From contig NZ_JACHWM010000001.1 in assembly GCF_014191355.1 (NCBI RefSeq), positions 248,001 to 312,000 of the forward strand: 64,000 bases of DNA, written 5' to 3'. The notes below the pieces were generated by a model. The model was not told the origin of the DNA. It ran no database searches and saw only the letters and a program-made list of their open reading frames with translations. Below are positions 35,084 to 43,845 of the stretch, in pieces. Both the position numbers and the translations under genes were made by a program. Positions within the stretch are counted from its first letter, which is position 1, and each line of letters begins with the position of its first letter. This stretch comes from Methylobacterium sp. R2-1 (GTDB lineage: Bacteria; Pseudomonadota; Alphaproteobacteria; Rhizobiales; Beijerinckiaceae).

Positions 35084-36502
35084 ATGTCGCCGCACGAGAA
35101 CCCTGCCGTCGAGACGCGCACCGAGTCCGACACCTTCGGCCCAATCGAGGTGCCCGCCCACCGCTACTGGGGTGCGCAGACGCAGCGCTCGATCCAGAAC
35201 TTCAAGATCGGCACCGAGCGCCAGCCGGCGCCCCTCGTCCACGCGCTCGGCATCGTGAAACAGGCTGCTGCCCTTGTGAACAAGGATCTCGGCGGTCTCG
35301 ACCCGAAGATCGCCGACGCCATCGCCGCGTCCGCCGCCGAGGTCGTCGCCGGCCAGCACGACGACGAGTTCCCGCTGGTGGTGTGGCAGACGGGTTCCGG
35401 CACGCAGTCCAACATGAACGCGAACGAGGTGATCGCGAGCCTCGCCAACGAGCGGCTCGGGGGCAAGCGCGGCGGCAAGTCGCCCGTCCACCCGAACGAC
35501 CACTGCAACCGCGGCCAGTCTTCCAACGACACCTTCCCCACCGCCATGCACATTGCGGTCGCGCGCGAAGTGCAGGAGCGGCTGCTGCCCGCACTCTCCC
35601 ACCTGCACGCCGCGCTCGACGCCAAGGCGAAGGAGTTCGAGAGCATCGTCAAGATCGGCCGCACCCACCTGCAGGATGCGACTCCGGTCTCGCTTGGTCA
35701 GGAATTCTCCGGTTACGCCGCGCAGGTCGCGCTCGGCGGCGCCCGCGTCGCCGCGACGCTGCCCGGCGTTCTGGCGCTGGCCCAGGGCGGCACGGCGGTC
35801 GGCACCGGCCTCAACGCGCATCCGGAATTCGCCGAACGGTTCGCGGCCAAGGTCGCGGAGCTGACCGGCCTGCCCTTCACCTCCGCCGAGAACAAGTTCG
35901 AGGCGCTCGCCACCCACGACGCCCTCGTCTTCCTTCAGGGCGCACTCACGGCCCTCGCCTCGGGCCTGTTCAAGATCGCCAACGACATCCGCCTGCTCGG
36001 TTCGGGCCCGCGCTCGGGTCTGGGCGAGCTGTCGCTACCGGAGAACGAGCCCGGCTCCTCGATCATGCCGGGCAAGGTCAACCCGACCCAGTGCGAGGCG
36101 CTGACGATGGTCTGCGCGCAGGTCGTCGGCAACGGCACCACGGTGAGTTTCGCCGGCTCACAGGGTCATTTCGAGCTCAACGTGTTCAAGCCGGTGATCG
36201 CCAACGCGGTGCTGCAATCGGTGCGGCTCCTGGCCGACGCTTCTGTCAGCTTCACCGACAACTGCGTCGTCGGCATCAAGGCCAACACTGACCGGATCAG
36301 CGATCTGATGAGCCGCTCACTCATGTTGGTGACCGCGCTCGCCCCCTCGATCGGCTACGACAAGGCCGCCGAGATCGCCAAGACCGCGCACAAGAACGGC
36401 ACCACCTTGAAGGAGGAGGCGCTGCGGCTCGGCTACGTCACGGACGAGGAGTTCGAGCGGGTGGTGCGGCCCGAAACCATGCTGGCGCCGAGCGCGGAAT
36501 AG
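35084..36502 (+). CDS. fumC: Class II fumarate hydratase FumC
   Basis: A 472-residue iron-free fumarase that interconverts fumarate and malate in the TCA cycle. The family signature [13 protein letters not shown] is intact, with [15 protein letters not shown], the [18 protein letters not shown] segment and the [17 protein letters not shown] active-site block. It is oxygen-stable, in contrast to the Fe-S aconitase elsewhere in the window. Its start is 79 bases from the divergent P450 start. A GC-rich hairpin follows the stop. Confidence 0.97.
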   Translation: MSPHENPAVETRTESDTFGPIEVPAHRYWGAQTQRSIQNFKIGTERQPAPLVHALGIVKQAAALVNKDLGGLDPKIADAIAASAAEVVAGQHDDEFPLVVWQTGSGTQSNMNANEVIASLANERLGGKRGGKSPVHPNDHCNRGQSSNDTFPTAMHIAVAREVQERLLPALSHLHAALDAKAKEFESIVKIGRTHLQDATPVSLGQEFSGYAAQVALGGARVAATLPGVLALAQGGTAVGTGLNAHPEFAERFAAKVAELTGLPFTSAENKFEALATHDALVFLQGALTALASGLFKIANDIRLLGSGPRSGLGELSLPENEPGSSIMPGKVNPTQCEALTMVCAQVVGNGTTVSFAGSQGHFELNVFKPVIANAVLQSVRLLADASVSFTDNCVVGIKANTDRISDLMSRSLMLVTALAPSIGYDKAAEIAKTAHKNGTTLKEEALRLGYVTDEEFERVVRPETMLAPSAE

Positions 36503-36517
36503 GCGCTAGACTCGCTT

Positions 36518-36542
36518 CCCGGCGCGGACCCTCCGCGCCGGG
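36518..36542 (+). terminator. GC-rich hairpin after fumC
   Basis: CCCGGCGCGGA, CCC loop, TCCGCGCCGGG gives a perfect 11-bp stem 15 bases after the fumC stop. It has no U tract but is stable enough to pause polymerase. Confidence 0.6.
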
Positions 36543-36562
36543 TCGTCGGAAGGGCTGACGCG

Positions 36563-36751
36563 ATGGCCGAGATCATCAACCTGCGCCAGGTGCGCAAGGA
36601 CCGTGAGAAGGCGGCGAAAGAGGCCAAGGCCGCGGAGAACCGCATCCTGTTCGGCCGGCCGAAAAAGGCGAAGACGCTCGCCGAGACGCGCAAGGCGGTC
36701 GATCAGGCTCGCCACGAGGGCCACCGCCTCACTGACCCCGACAAGGAATGA
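36563..36751 (+). CDS. DUF4169 family protein
   Basis: A 62-residue highly charged, helical protein starting MAEIINLRQVRKDREKAAKEAKAAENR, the family hallmark. It is basic and rich in Lys, Arg, Ala and Glu, and may bind nucleic acid. Its function is unknown. ATGA overlap with the following ribbon-helix-helix gene implies joint synthesis; the two occur together in many alphaproteobacteria, from memory. Confidence 0.85.
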   Translation: MAEIINLRQVRKDREKAAKEAKAAENRILFGRPKKAKTLAETRKAVDQARHEGHRLTDPDKE

Positions 36752-37059
36752 CGCGGGCGCCGTCGCGTGAGAACGCGAAACGATCGGTGATGATCGCGGG
36801 CCACCGCACGAGCGTCTCGCTGGAGGCGGAATTCTGGAGTGCGCTCCAGGAAATCGCGCGAGAGCGCGAACAATCGGTTCAGGCGCTGATCGGCGCGATC
36901 GATTCCGAGCGCGGCGAGCGCAACCTGTCCTCGGCACTTCGGATCTTCGTGCTGAACGCCTTTCGCGGCGCCCACGAGCCGTCAGAGCGCCCCCTCTCGG
37001 ATCGCGCCGGGATCGGCCAGGGCGTGCAGGAGCCCGGCGGCGGAATGGGCGAAGCGTAG
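36748..37059 (+). CDS. Ribbon-helix-helix domain protein
   Basis: A 103-residue protein. The region RTSVSLEAEFWSALQEIAREREQSVQALIGAID (about residues 20-52) matches the alphaproteobacterial ribbon-helix-helix domain (RHH_4), a DNA-binding dimer fold, and is followed by NLSSALRIFVL. The C-terminus is Gly/Pro-rich and overlaps the 3' end of mmcB on the other strand by 78 bases. The regulatory target is unknown; the coupled DUF4169 protein may be its partner. Confidence 0.82.
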   Translation: MTRAPSRENAKRSVMIAGHRTSVSLEAEFWSALQEIAREREQSVQALIGAIDSERGERNLSSALRIFVLNAFRGAHEPSERPLSDRAGIGQGVQEPGGGMGEA

Positions 37060-37467
37060 AGTCACCGCCTTGCGCCGGGCCGGGCTCAGCGCATGGTCCG
37101 GCGGCTCGCGCAGGATGGCGGCGCCGAAGGAATCGGCGACGATCAGGCCGCATTCCTCCGGGATCAGCGTTTCCGGCACCGTCTCGGGGATCGCGAAGAA
37201 GAAGCGGTCGCAATAGTCGCGGTAATCCGGCCATTTCCGGTCGGCGCGGAAGTCGGCGACGCTCGACTTGATCTCGACGATGGTGAGCCGGCCGGCCCCG
37301 CACAGGGCGATCACGTCGGCCCGGCGTCCGTTGGCGAGCGAAAATTCCGGAAGGCTCACGCAGCCCATCTCGGCGAGCAGGCGCCGCACCCCGCGCTGAA
37401 TGTTCAGTGCGGTCGGCGACTGGCGGCGGTCGGGTGGCAGGACGATGTTGGCGAGAGCTGTGGACAT
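36982..37467 (-). CDS. mmcB: MmcB family DNA repair protein
   Basis: A 161-residue protein with a PD-(D/E)XK nuclease-like core: GRRADVIALCGAGRLTIVEIKSSVADFRADRKWPDY contains the Asp and the E-x-K catalytic pair. MmcB was described in Caulobacter as a damage-induced DNA repair factor. ATG 37467 is chosen; an upstream GTG/ATG at 37512 is possible. The ends of this gene and the RHH gene overlap convergently. Confidence 0.88.
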   Translation of the reverse strand: MSTALANIVLPPDRRQSPTALNIQRGVRRLLAEMGCVSLPEFSLANGRRADVIALCGAGRLTIVEIKSSVADFRADRKWPDYRDYCDRFFFAIPETVPETLIPEECGLIVADSFGAAILREPPDHALSPARRKAVTLRFAHSAAGLLHALADPGAIREGAL

Positions 37468-37551
37468 GCCGGGCTGGTGGCTTGCGGATGCGGCCGAATC
37501 GAGTCGGCGCATCCTGCCAGCGGGATGGCGTCGGTGTCACCGGCCGCTTTG

Positions 37552-38331
37552 TCACATCGCCAGCGCCGCCCGGATCGCCGCGAACCCGTCCGTCAGGGCC
37601 GCCGGACCCGGCTGAAGGATCAGCGGCGACTTGATCTCGTGGATGCGCCCGGCCGCCACGGCCGGAATGCTCTCCCAGCCCGGCCGGGCGCGGATGCGCT
37701 CGACGTTGACGCGCTTGCCGCACCAGGAGGCGAGGATCACGTCGGGCGCCGCCGCGATGACCTGCTCCGCGGTGACGATCCGGTCCTTCGCGGCCTGCTC
37801 ACGGCTCAAGGCCGGAAAAGCGTCCTGCCCGCCGGCATAGCCGATCAGGTCGGAGATCCAGCCGATGCCGGAAATCATCGGCTCGTCCCACTCCTCGAAG
37901 TAAACCTTGAGCCGCGGCCGTCCCACGCTTTCGGCCGCGGCCTCGGCGAGATGTGCTTCATAGGAGCGGGCGAGCGCCTCGGACCGCTCCACGGCGCCGA
38001 CGAGGGCGCCGACGGTGCGGATCATAGCAAGGCAGCCGGCGACATCGCGCTGGTTGAACAGGTGAACCGCCACGCCCGCTCGGGCGAGGCTGGCGACGAT
38101 CTCCGCCTGGAGGTCGGAGAAGGCGAGGACGAGATCCGGTTCGAGAGCGAGAATTTTCGGGAGGTCGGCGCTGGTGAAGGCCGAGACCCGTGGTTTTTCC
38201 CGGCGCACCTGCGGCGGGCGCACGGCGTAGCCCGAGACCCCGACGATGCGTCGATCCTCGCCCAGCAGGTAGAGCGTCTCGACGGTCTCCTCCGTGAGGC
38301 AGACGATGCGTTCGGGCGGAAAGCGGCGCAT
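37552..38331 (-). CDS. BtuF-like helical-backbone metal/cobalamin-binding protein
   Basis: A 259-residue protein with the two-lobed periplasmic-binding fold of BtuF/FhuD types: RIVCLTEETVETLYLLGEDRRIVGVSGY, then SADLPKILALEPDLVLAFSDLQAEI and PDVILASWCGK. It has no signal peptide or lipobox, so it appears cytoplasmic as written, which is odd for an uptake protein. No BtuCD genes adjoin. A role in cobinamide/cobalamin or metal binding is suggested only by similarity. It lies six bases downstream of the DedA gene. Confidence 0.8.
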   Translation of the reverse strand: MRRFPPERIVCLTEETVETLYLLGEDRRIVGVSGYAVRPPQVRREKPRVSAFTSADLPKILALEPDLVLAFSDLQAEIVASLARAGVAVHLFNQRDVAGCLAMIRTVGALVGAVERSEALARSYEAHLAEAAAESVGRPRLKVYFEEWDEPMISGIGWISDLIGYAGGQDAFPALSREQAAKDRIVTAEQVIAAAPDVILASWCGKRVNVERIRARPGWESIPAVAAGRIHEIKSPLILQPGPAALTDGFAAIRAALAM

Positions 38332-38337
38332 GGCGTC

Positions 38338-38859
38338 TCAGTGATGCAGCCAGGCCAGCAACCCTGCGCCGGGGGCGAGCAGCACGAAGGCCCAAACGAA
38401 GGCCGAACTCCAGTTCGCGAGTTGGAACGGGATTCGTCGGAGGCCGAAACTGCCGGCTACCAGCGGCACTACCGCCCGTGCCGGACCGATGAAGCGGCCG
38501 ATGACGATGGCGCCCGCACCCCATCGCCGAAGGAAGGCTTCAGCCTTGGACGTCATCTCCGGATGGCGGCTCATCGGCCAGAGGCGCTTCACGCCGTCCT
38601 TGTAGTAGAATCCGACCTCGTAGGAGACCCAATCGCCCAGGGCCGCACCGATTCCGGCCCCGATCACCATCGGCCAGAAGGGCAGGCCGCTGCTGCCGAT
38701 CAGCGCGCCGATGCCGAGAAGGATCGCGGTCGCCGGCACCAGCAGCGACAGCACCGCGAGCGATTCGCAGAAGGCGATCACCCCCGTCACGACCGGCGCC
38801 CAGGCCCTGTAGGTCTCGATGAAGGTGAGGATGGACTGGCGTGCGGCGTCGAAATCCAT
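38338..38859 (-). CDS. DedA/SNARE-associated family membrane protein
   Basis: A 173-residue inner-membrane protein with about five hydrophobic segments and the DedA signatures: an E/F-x-G-type region (GAGIGAALGDWVSYEVGF) and the FIGPARAVVPLVAGSFG block with the conserved Arg. DedA proteins are implicated in undecaprenyl-phosphate or phospholipid flipping and envelope homeostasis. ATG 38859 follows a CCGGAGTGAG site. It leads a two-gene unit with the BtuF-like gene. Confidence 0.9.
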   Translation of the reverse strand: MDFDAARQSILTFIETYRAWAPVVTGVIAFCESLAVLSLLVPATAILLGIGALIGSSGLPFWPMVIGAGIGAALGDWVSYEVGFYYKDGVKRLWPMSRHPEMTSKAEAFLRRWGAGAIVIGRFIGPARAVVPLVAGSFGLRRIPFQLANWSSAFVWAFVLLAPGAGLLAWLHH

Positions 38860-38974
38860 ACTCACTCCGGAGGGCGGGTCGTGTCGGGCTGAGCCGTAAC
38901 GCGTCTTCGCATCGATCGGATGCGCGGGGCCGTCGGCCGCGCTATCACGGCGCGGAAGCGGATACCGGAGCACC

Positions 38975-39826
38975 ATGAAGGTTCTGTCGATCCAATCGCA
39001 TGTCGCCTACGGCCATGTCGGGAATTCCTCCGCCGTCTTCCCGATGCAGCGCCTCGGCGTCGAGGTCTGGCCGGTGCATACGGTGCAGTTCTCGAACCAT
39101 ACCGGCTATGGACAGTGGCGCGGGCGCGTCTTCGACGGGCCGGCGGTGGAGGAGGTGGTGCAGGGCGTGGCCGAGCGTGGCGCTCTCAAGGAGTGCGACG
39201 CGGTACTCTCCGGCTATATGGGCTCGGCGGATATCGGCACCGCCATCCTGCGCACGGTCGCTGCGGTGCGCGCGGCCAACCGCGAGGCGCTCTATTGCTG
39301 CGACCCGGTGATCGGCGACAGCTATTCCGGCGTCTACGTCCGCCCCGGCATCGCCGATTTCATGCGGGCGCAGGCCGTGCCCGCGGCCGACATCCTCACG
39401 CCCAATCAGTTCGAGCTCGACCTGGTCTCGGATGCCCCAAGCGATACGCTGGAGGCGGCCAAGCGCGCGGCAGCCTCGGTGATGGCGCTCGGGCCGCGGG
39501 TCCTGCTCGTCACCTCGCTCACGACGGCCGAGACGCCGCCCGACGCGATCGACATGATGGCGGCTGAGGGGGGCTCGTTCTGGCGCGTGCGCACACCCCG
39601 GCTCGACCTGAAAGCCGTCTCGGGGGCGGGCGATGCGGTCGCCGCGCTCTATCTCGTGCATTACCTGCGCACGCGCTCGGCGGCTCTGGCGCTCGGCATG
39701 GCGGCGGCCTCGATCCACGGCCTGCTGCGGCGGACCGCCGAGGCCGGCTCCGAGGAGTTGCTGACCGTGGCGGCGCAAGAGGAATTCGTCGCGCCGAGCG
39801 CAGCCTTCCCGGTCGAGACCGTCTGA
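38975..39826 (+). CDS. pdxY: Pyridoxal kinase PdxY
   Basis: A 283-residue ribokinase-superfamily enzyme that phosphorylates pyridoxal in the vitamin B6 salvage pathway. It begins VLSIQSHVAYGHVGNSSAVFPMQRLG, the pyridoxal-kinase signature, with GYMGS, CDPVIGD, TPNQFEL and the catalytic Asp in SGAGDAV (GAGD where E. coli has GTGD). It is the first gene of a probable three-gene operon with the PhzF-like and Nudix genes. Confidence 0.95.
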   Translation: MKVLSIQSHVAYGHVGNSSAVFPMQRLGVEVWPVHTVQFSNHTGYGQWRGRVFDGPAVEEVVQGVAERGALKECDAVLSGYMGSADIGTAILRTVAAVRAANREALYCCDPVIGDSYSGVYVRPGIADFMRAQAVPAADILTPNQFELDLVSDAPSDTLEAAKRAAASVMALGPRVLLVTSLTTAETPPDAIDMMAAEGGSFWRVRTPRLDLKAVSGAGDAVAALYLVHYLRTRSAALALGMAAASIHGLLRRTAEAGSEELLTVAAQEEFVAPSAAFPVETV

Positions 39827-39842
39827 ATCCTCTGAAGGAGCC

Positions 39843-40775
39843 ATGATGTTGGAACGCCGCTTCGCCACCCTCGACGTGTTCACCGACACGCCGCTCGCCG
39901 GGAACCCGCTGGCGGTGGTGCTCGACGCCGACGGACTCAGCGGTGAGGCGATGCAGGCGATCGCCCGCGAGTTCAACCTGTCGGAGACCGTCTTCGTCCT
40001 GCCCCCGGAGGAGCCACGCCACCGGGCGCGCCTGCGCATCTTCACGCCCGCCCGCGAATTGCCCTTCGCGGGGCATCCGACCATCGGCACCGCGGTGCTG
40101 CTCGCCCTGCACGATCGCGCCGAGCGGCAGGCGGTGGCTCTGGCCGATGCCGCGGCCTTCGGGCTTGAGGAGGGGATCGGCACTCTCTCCTGTGCCGTCG
40201 AGGCGGCCGAGGATGGCCGCAGCGCCCGCGCCCGATTCAAGCTGCCTGTTCTGCCGGCCTTTCTCGGTGAAGCTGCGGCGAAGGACGCCCTGGCCGCGGC
40301 CCTGAGGCTGAAGCCCAGCGAGATCGGCTTCAATCGCCATCAGCCGAGCCGGCACGGCGCCGGCCCCCTCTTCACCTTCGTGCCGCTCGCCTCCGGCGAG
40401 GCGCTGACGCGCGCGCGGCTCGATGTCGGCCGGTTCGAGCGGCTGTTTCCGCAGGCGCAGGCCGATGCGCTCTACCTCTACGCTCTCGATGCGGAGGGTC
40501 TCGGGCAGCGCTACCAGGCGCGGATGTTTGCGCCCCATCTCGGCGTGGCGGAAGACCCGGCAACGGGCAGCGCCGCTGCGGCCTTCGCCGGCGTGCTGAT
40601 GCAGTTCGAGCCGCTGGGCGAGGGCACCCACGACGTGGTGATCCGTCAGGGCGTCGCGATGGGGCGGCCGAGCATGATCGACCTTCAGCTCGTCATCGCC
40701 GAGGGCGCGCTCCGCTCCGTCGAGATCGGCGGACAGGCGGTGGTGGTGAGCGAGGGCGTGCTGCGTGTCGGTTGA
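39843..40775 (+). CDS. PhzF family isomerase
   Basis: A 310-residue protein with the two-domain diaminopimelate-epimerase-like fold. It shows FATLDVFTDTPLAGNPLAVV at the start, the catalytic Glu in NLSETVFV, FTPARELPFAGHPTIGTA and EDPATGSAAAAFAG in the second half. PhzF relatives isomerise small unsaturated acids. There are no phenazine genes here, so this is a generic family member. GAAGGAG precedes ATG 39843. Its last eleven bases overlap the Nudix gene. Confidence 0.92.
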   Translation: MMLERRFATLDVFTDTPLAGNPLAVVLDADGLSGEAMQAIAREFNLSETVFVLPPEEPRHRARLRIFTPARELPFAGHPTIGTAVLLALHDRAERQAVALADAAAFGLEEGIGTLSCAVEAAEDGRSARARFKLPVLPAFLGEAAAKDALAAALRLKPSEIGFNRHQPSRHGAGPLFTFVPLASGEALTRARLDVGRFERLFPQAQADALYLYALDAEGLGQRYQARMFAPHLGVAEDPATGSAAAAFAGVLMQFEPLGEGTHDVVIRQGVAMGRPSMIDLQLVIAEGALRSVEIGGQAVVVSEGVLRVG

Positions 40776-41496
40776 GATCGTGGCGGAAGCGGCCCCTGGA
40801 TTCAGCCTCACGCCGCTCAGACAGGTCTCTGCCCGGCGCATCGATCACGACTGGGCCTGGGCGCGGGACAATGCCGAGGCGATCGACCGCAACTGGGAGC
40901 GGCGCAAGGCGAAGACGCCGGGCCTGTTCGACGGGCCGGTCTATCTCGCCAGCGGCTGCACCATCGCCGACGGCGCTTGTGAGGCGAGCCTGTTCGAGGT
41001 GCGCTACTCGCGCTTCATCGCCTTTCGCGATGCGGGCGTGCCCGATGCGCTGGTGGCGAACGCCTTCGCGGCGATCGTTCCGCATAGCAGCGACGGCGCG
41101 GTGCTGCTCGGCGTGATGGGCACGCACACCGCCAATGCCGGACAGATCTACTTCCCCTGCGGCACGCCCGATCCCGGCGACCTGCGCGCGGACGGCACGG
41201 TCGACCTCGCAGGCAGCGCGGCGCGGGAGTTTTTGGAGGAGACCGGCCTGACGCTCCCCGAGGGATCGGAGGAGGAATGGATGCTCCTGCGCGGCGATGG
41301 CCAGCTCGCCTTCCTGCGCCCGGTCCGCTTCGACAGCGACGCCGAGACGCTGAAGGCGCGCATCGAAGCGCATCGCGGCCGGGAGGACGAGCCGGAACTC
41401 GCCCACAGCGTCATCGCCCGCTCGCGCACCGACATCGACGCCGCCCGGATGCCGGGCTTCGTGCAGGCGTATCTGGCGAGCGTCTTCCCGACCTGA
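40765..41496 (+). CDS. Nudix hydrolase
   Basis: A 243-residue protein. The Nudix box is recognisable around residues 132-162, ending AAREFLEETGL (R-E-x-x-E-E-x-G core), preceded by FPCGTPDPGDL. The N-terminal 110 residues are a less conserved domain typical of larger Nudix proteins with unknown substrates. It starts with GTG 40765 inside the end of the PhzF gene and probably hydrolyses a nucleoside diphosphate derivative. Confidence 0.87.
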   Translation: MSVEIVAEAAPGFSLTPLRQVSARRIDHDWAWARDNAEAIDRNWERRKAKTPGLFDGPVYLASGCTIADGACEASLFEVRYSRFIAFRDAGVPDALVANAFAAIVPHSSDGAVLLGVMGTHTANAGQIYFPCGTPDPGDLRADGTVDLAGSAAREFLEETGLTLPEGSEEEWMLLRGDGQLAFLRPVRFDSDAETLKARIEAHRGREDEPELAHSVIARSRTDIDAARMPGFVQAYLASVFPT

Positions 41497-41514
41497 AGAC
41501 CGGACGTTCGGCTA

Positions 41515-41841
41515 TCACCGATAGCCGTAGCGCGCCTTGGCCGCCGCGAGCAGGCTCATCGCCTCGCCCTCGCGGCCGGCGGTGCAGGCGCCTGCTGCCT
41601 TGTCGAGGTCGGCGCTGAAGCGTGTGCCGACGGCGGCGGACAGGTCGCCGGTCTTCACGTCGCCCGCGACGATGGCTTGCGTCCGTGCGATGGTTGGTCC
41701 GCATCCGCTACCGGTCGGCAGGGCGCTAACAGTGGGTGCCGTGGCCACGGTCGCGACCGGTGGGGGCGCGCTCGACTGGCATGCGCTCAAGGCGCAGCCG
41801 AGGAGAGCAAGGAAGACGGCACGGGGAAGCGGCGCGGGCAC
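41515..41841 (-). CDS. Putative lipoprotein
   Basis: A 108-residue protein from GTG 41841, which follows GGAGAG by five bases. The signal peptide ends in the lipobox LSAC (Cys about 19), so it should be lipidated. A Pro/Ala/Thr-rich linker follows, then a small helical domain with three cysteines (SGCGPTIART, AGACTAGREGEAMSLL). No family name is known to me. It is probably anchored in the envelope. Confidence 0.72.
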   Translation of the reverse strand: MPAPLPRAVFLALLGCALSACQSSAPPPVATVATAPTVSALPTGSGCGPTIARTQAIVAGDVKTGDLSAAVGTRFSADLDKAAGACTAGREGEAMSLLAAAKARYGYR

Positions 41842-42053
41842 GACGGGTCTCTCCGATTGCGAGAGGAGGTTCGCTGCAGCCAAGCTTGGCCGGCGGGTTG
41901 TGCCTCCCGCGAGTGGGCCGGTCAATCGTGGCGGTGACGCGGCACAGCCATGTGCTTGTCACGATCCCCGCCAATCGGTACATACCGCCTCCCTGGTCGC
42001 ATGACGGTCCGATGGCGGTCCGCTGGCGTGTCAGCCTCTGAGGAGAATCGAGC

Positions 42054-42155
42054 GTGGCCCCTGGCCGCTCCGTGCAGACGAACGACGGCGCCGCTTTCGC
42101 GGCCGTGTCGTCCTGCGCGCTCATTCTCGTAGGCCTGCTTCTTAGCCGCCCCTGA
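42054..42155 (+). CDS. Candidate leuA leader peptide (attenuator)
   Basis: A 33-residue frame from GTG 42054 (GAGGAG at 42039-42044) whose end reads LILVGLLLSRP: five Leu, one Ile and one Val within eight codons, just before the stop. An 8-bp stem CCCCTGAG/CTCAGGGG (42149-42156 with 42184-42191) begins on the stop codon, and a second hairpin CCGGAA/TTCCGG (42206-42225) follows before leuA. This is how amino-acid attenuators look. Alternatively it is an ordinary tiny membrane peptide. Confidence 0.5.
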   Translation: MAPGRSVQTNDGAAFAAVSSCALILVGLLLSRP

Positions 42156-42273
42156 GGGCCGTCCGGGCGCGACCGCCTGGGCTCTCAGGGGATGCTGCTC
42201 GTCAACCGGAAGACAGGTTTTCCGGCGCCGCTCCCGAGGAGTCGAGCGCGCTGGCTACGAGGAACGAAAACCC

Positions 42274-43836
42274 ATGGCGAACACTACTCAGAGCGCGAAG
42301 GACCGCGTCGTCATCTTCGACACGACGCTGCGCGACGGCGAGCAATGCCCCGGCGCAACCATGACCCTCGACGAGAAGCTGGCGGTCGCCGAACTGCTTG
42401 ACACGATGGGCGTCGACATCATCGAGGCAGGCTTCCCGATCGCCTCGAACGGCGATTTCGAGGCCGTCTCCGAGATCGCCCGACGCACCAAGCACGCCAC
42501 CGTGGCAGGTCTCGCCCGCGCCATCCCCGCCGATATCGCCCGCGCAGGCGAGGCGGTGCGCCACGCCCAGCGGGGCCGCATCCATACCTTCGTCTCGACC
42601 TCGGCCATCCACCTCGCCCACCAGATGCGCAAGACGCAGGACGAGGTGATCGAGATCATCCTGAAGACCGTGGCCCAGGCCCGCGACCTCGTCGAGGACG
42701 TGGAATGGTCGGCCATGGACGCGACCCGCACCGACATCGACTATCTCTGCCGCTGCGTCGAAGCCGCGATCCGCTCGGGCGCCACCACGATCAACCTGCC
42801 CGACACGGTGGGCTACGCCACGCCGCAGGAATACGGCGCGATGTTCCGAGCTGTGCGTGAGCGCGTACCGAACGCCGACAAGGCGATCTTCTCGGTGCAT
42901 TGCCACAACGATCTGGGGCTGGCGGTGGCGAACTCGCTCGCCGGCCTGGAGGGCGGCGCCCGGCAGATCGAGTGTACGGTCAACGGCATCGGCGAGCGGG
43001 CCGGCAATGCGGCGCTCGAAGAGATCGTCATGGCGCTGCGCACCCGCGCCGACGTGATGCCCTACGACACCGGCATCGACACGACGATGCTGACCCGCGC
43101 CTCGAAGCTCGTCAGCCACGCGGCGAACTTCCCGGTCCAGTACAACAAGGCCATCGTCGGCCGGAACGCCTTCGCCCACGAGAGCGGCATCCACCAGGAC
43201 GGGATGCTCAAGCATTCGGAGACCTACGAGATCATGACCCCGGCCTCCGTCGGGCTCGCCAAGACCTCACTGGTGATGGGCAAGCATTCGGGCCGGGCCG
43301 CGTTCAAGTCGAAGCTGGCGGAGCTCGGCATTTCGTTGTCCGACAACCAGTTCCAGGACGTGTTCGAGCGCTTCAAGGATCTGGCCGACCGCAAGAAGCA
43401 CGTCTACGACGAGGATATCGAGGCGCTGGTGGACGAGAAGCTGGCGACCGCCCATGACCGCATCAAGCTGATGTCGCTCTCGGTGATCGCCGGCACGCGG
43501 GGCCCGCAGCGCGCCACGATGAAGATCGAGATGGACGGCCGCACCTTCACCGAGGAGGCCGACGGCAACGGTCCGGTGGACGCGGTGTTCAACGCCATCC
43601 ACGCGATCGTGCCCCACGACGCGATGCTGGAGCTCTATCAGGTCCACGCCGTGACCGAGGGGACCGACGCCCAGGCCGAAGTCTCGGTCCGGCTCAAGGC
43701 CGGCGAGCGGTCGGTGACGGCACGCGGCGCTGATCCGGACACGCTGGTGGCCTCGGCCAAGGCGTATCTGTCGGCCTTGAACAAGCTCTCGGCGGCCTCC
43801 GTGCGGCTGCACGCCCAGCACGCCGCGGTGGTGTGA
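42274..43836 (+). CDS. leuA: 2-isopropylmalate synthase LeuA
   Basis: A 520-residue enzyme for the first committed step of leucine synthesis (acetyl-CoA + 2-oxoisovalerate). The catalytic TIM barrel opens with VVIFDTTLRDGEQCPG and contains HCHNDLGLAVANS and GIGERAGNAALEE. The C-terminal LeuA regulatory domain (about residues 390-510) is present, so leucine feedback inhibition is expected. ATG 42274 is 118 bases after the candidate leader peptide. A palindromic repeat follows its stop. Confidence 0.96.
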   Translation: MANTTQSAKDRVVIFDTTLRDGEQCPGATMTLDEKLAVAELLDTMGVDIIEAGFPIASNGDFEAVSEIARRTKHATVAGLARAIPADIARAGEAVRHAQRGRIHTFVSTSAIHLAHQMRKTQDEVIEIILKTVAQARDLVEDVEWSAMDATRTDIDYLCRCVEAAIRSGATTINLPDTVGYATPQEYGAMFRAVRERVPNADKAIFSVHCHNDLGLAVANSLAGLEGGARQIECTVNGIGERAGNAALEEIVMALRTRADVMPYDTGIDTTMLTRASKLVSHAANFPVQYNKAIVGRNAFAHESGIHQDGMLKHSETYEIMTPASVGLAKTSLVMGKHSGRAAFKSKLAELGISLSDNQFQDVFERFKDLADRKKHVYDEDIEALVDEKLATAHDRIKLMSLSVIAGTRGPQRATMKIEMDGRTFTEEADGNGPVDAVFNAIHAIVPHDAMLELYQVHAVTEGTDAQAEVSVRLKAGERSVTARGADPDTLVASAKAYLSALNKLSAASVRLHAQHAAVV

Positions 43837-43845
43837 CGGCCCACA

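Noticed and set aside
42192..42401. Frame of 69 codons just before and into leuA
   Set aside because: It starts MLLVNRK but runs into leuA in the wrong frame and has no ribosome site; the 33-residue leader upstream is a better attenuator candidate.
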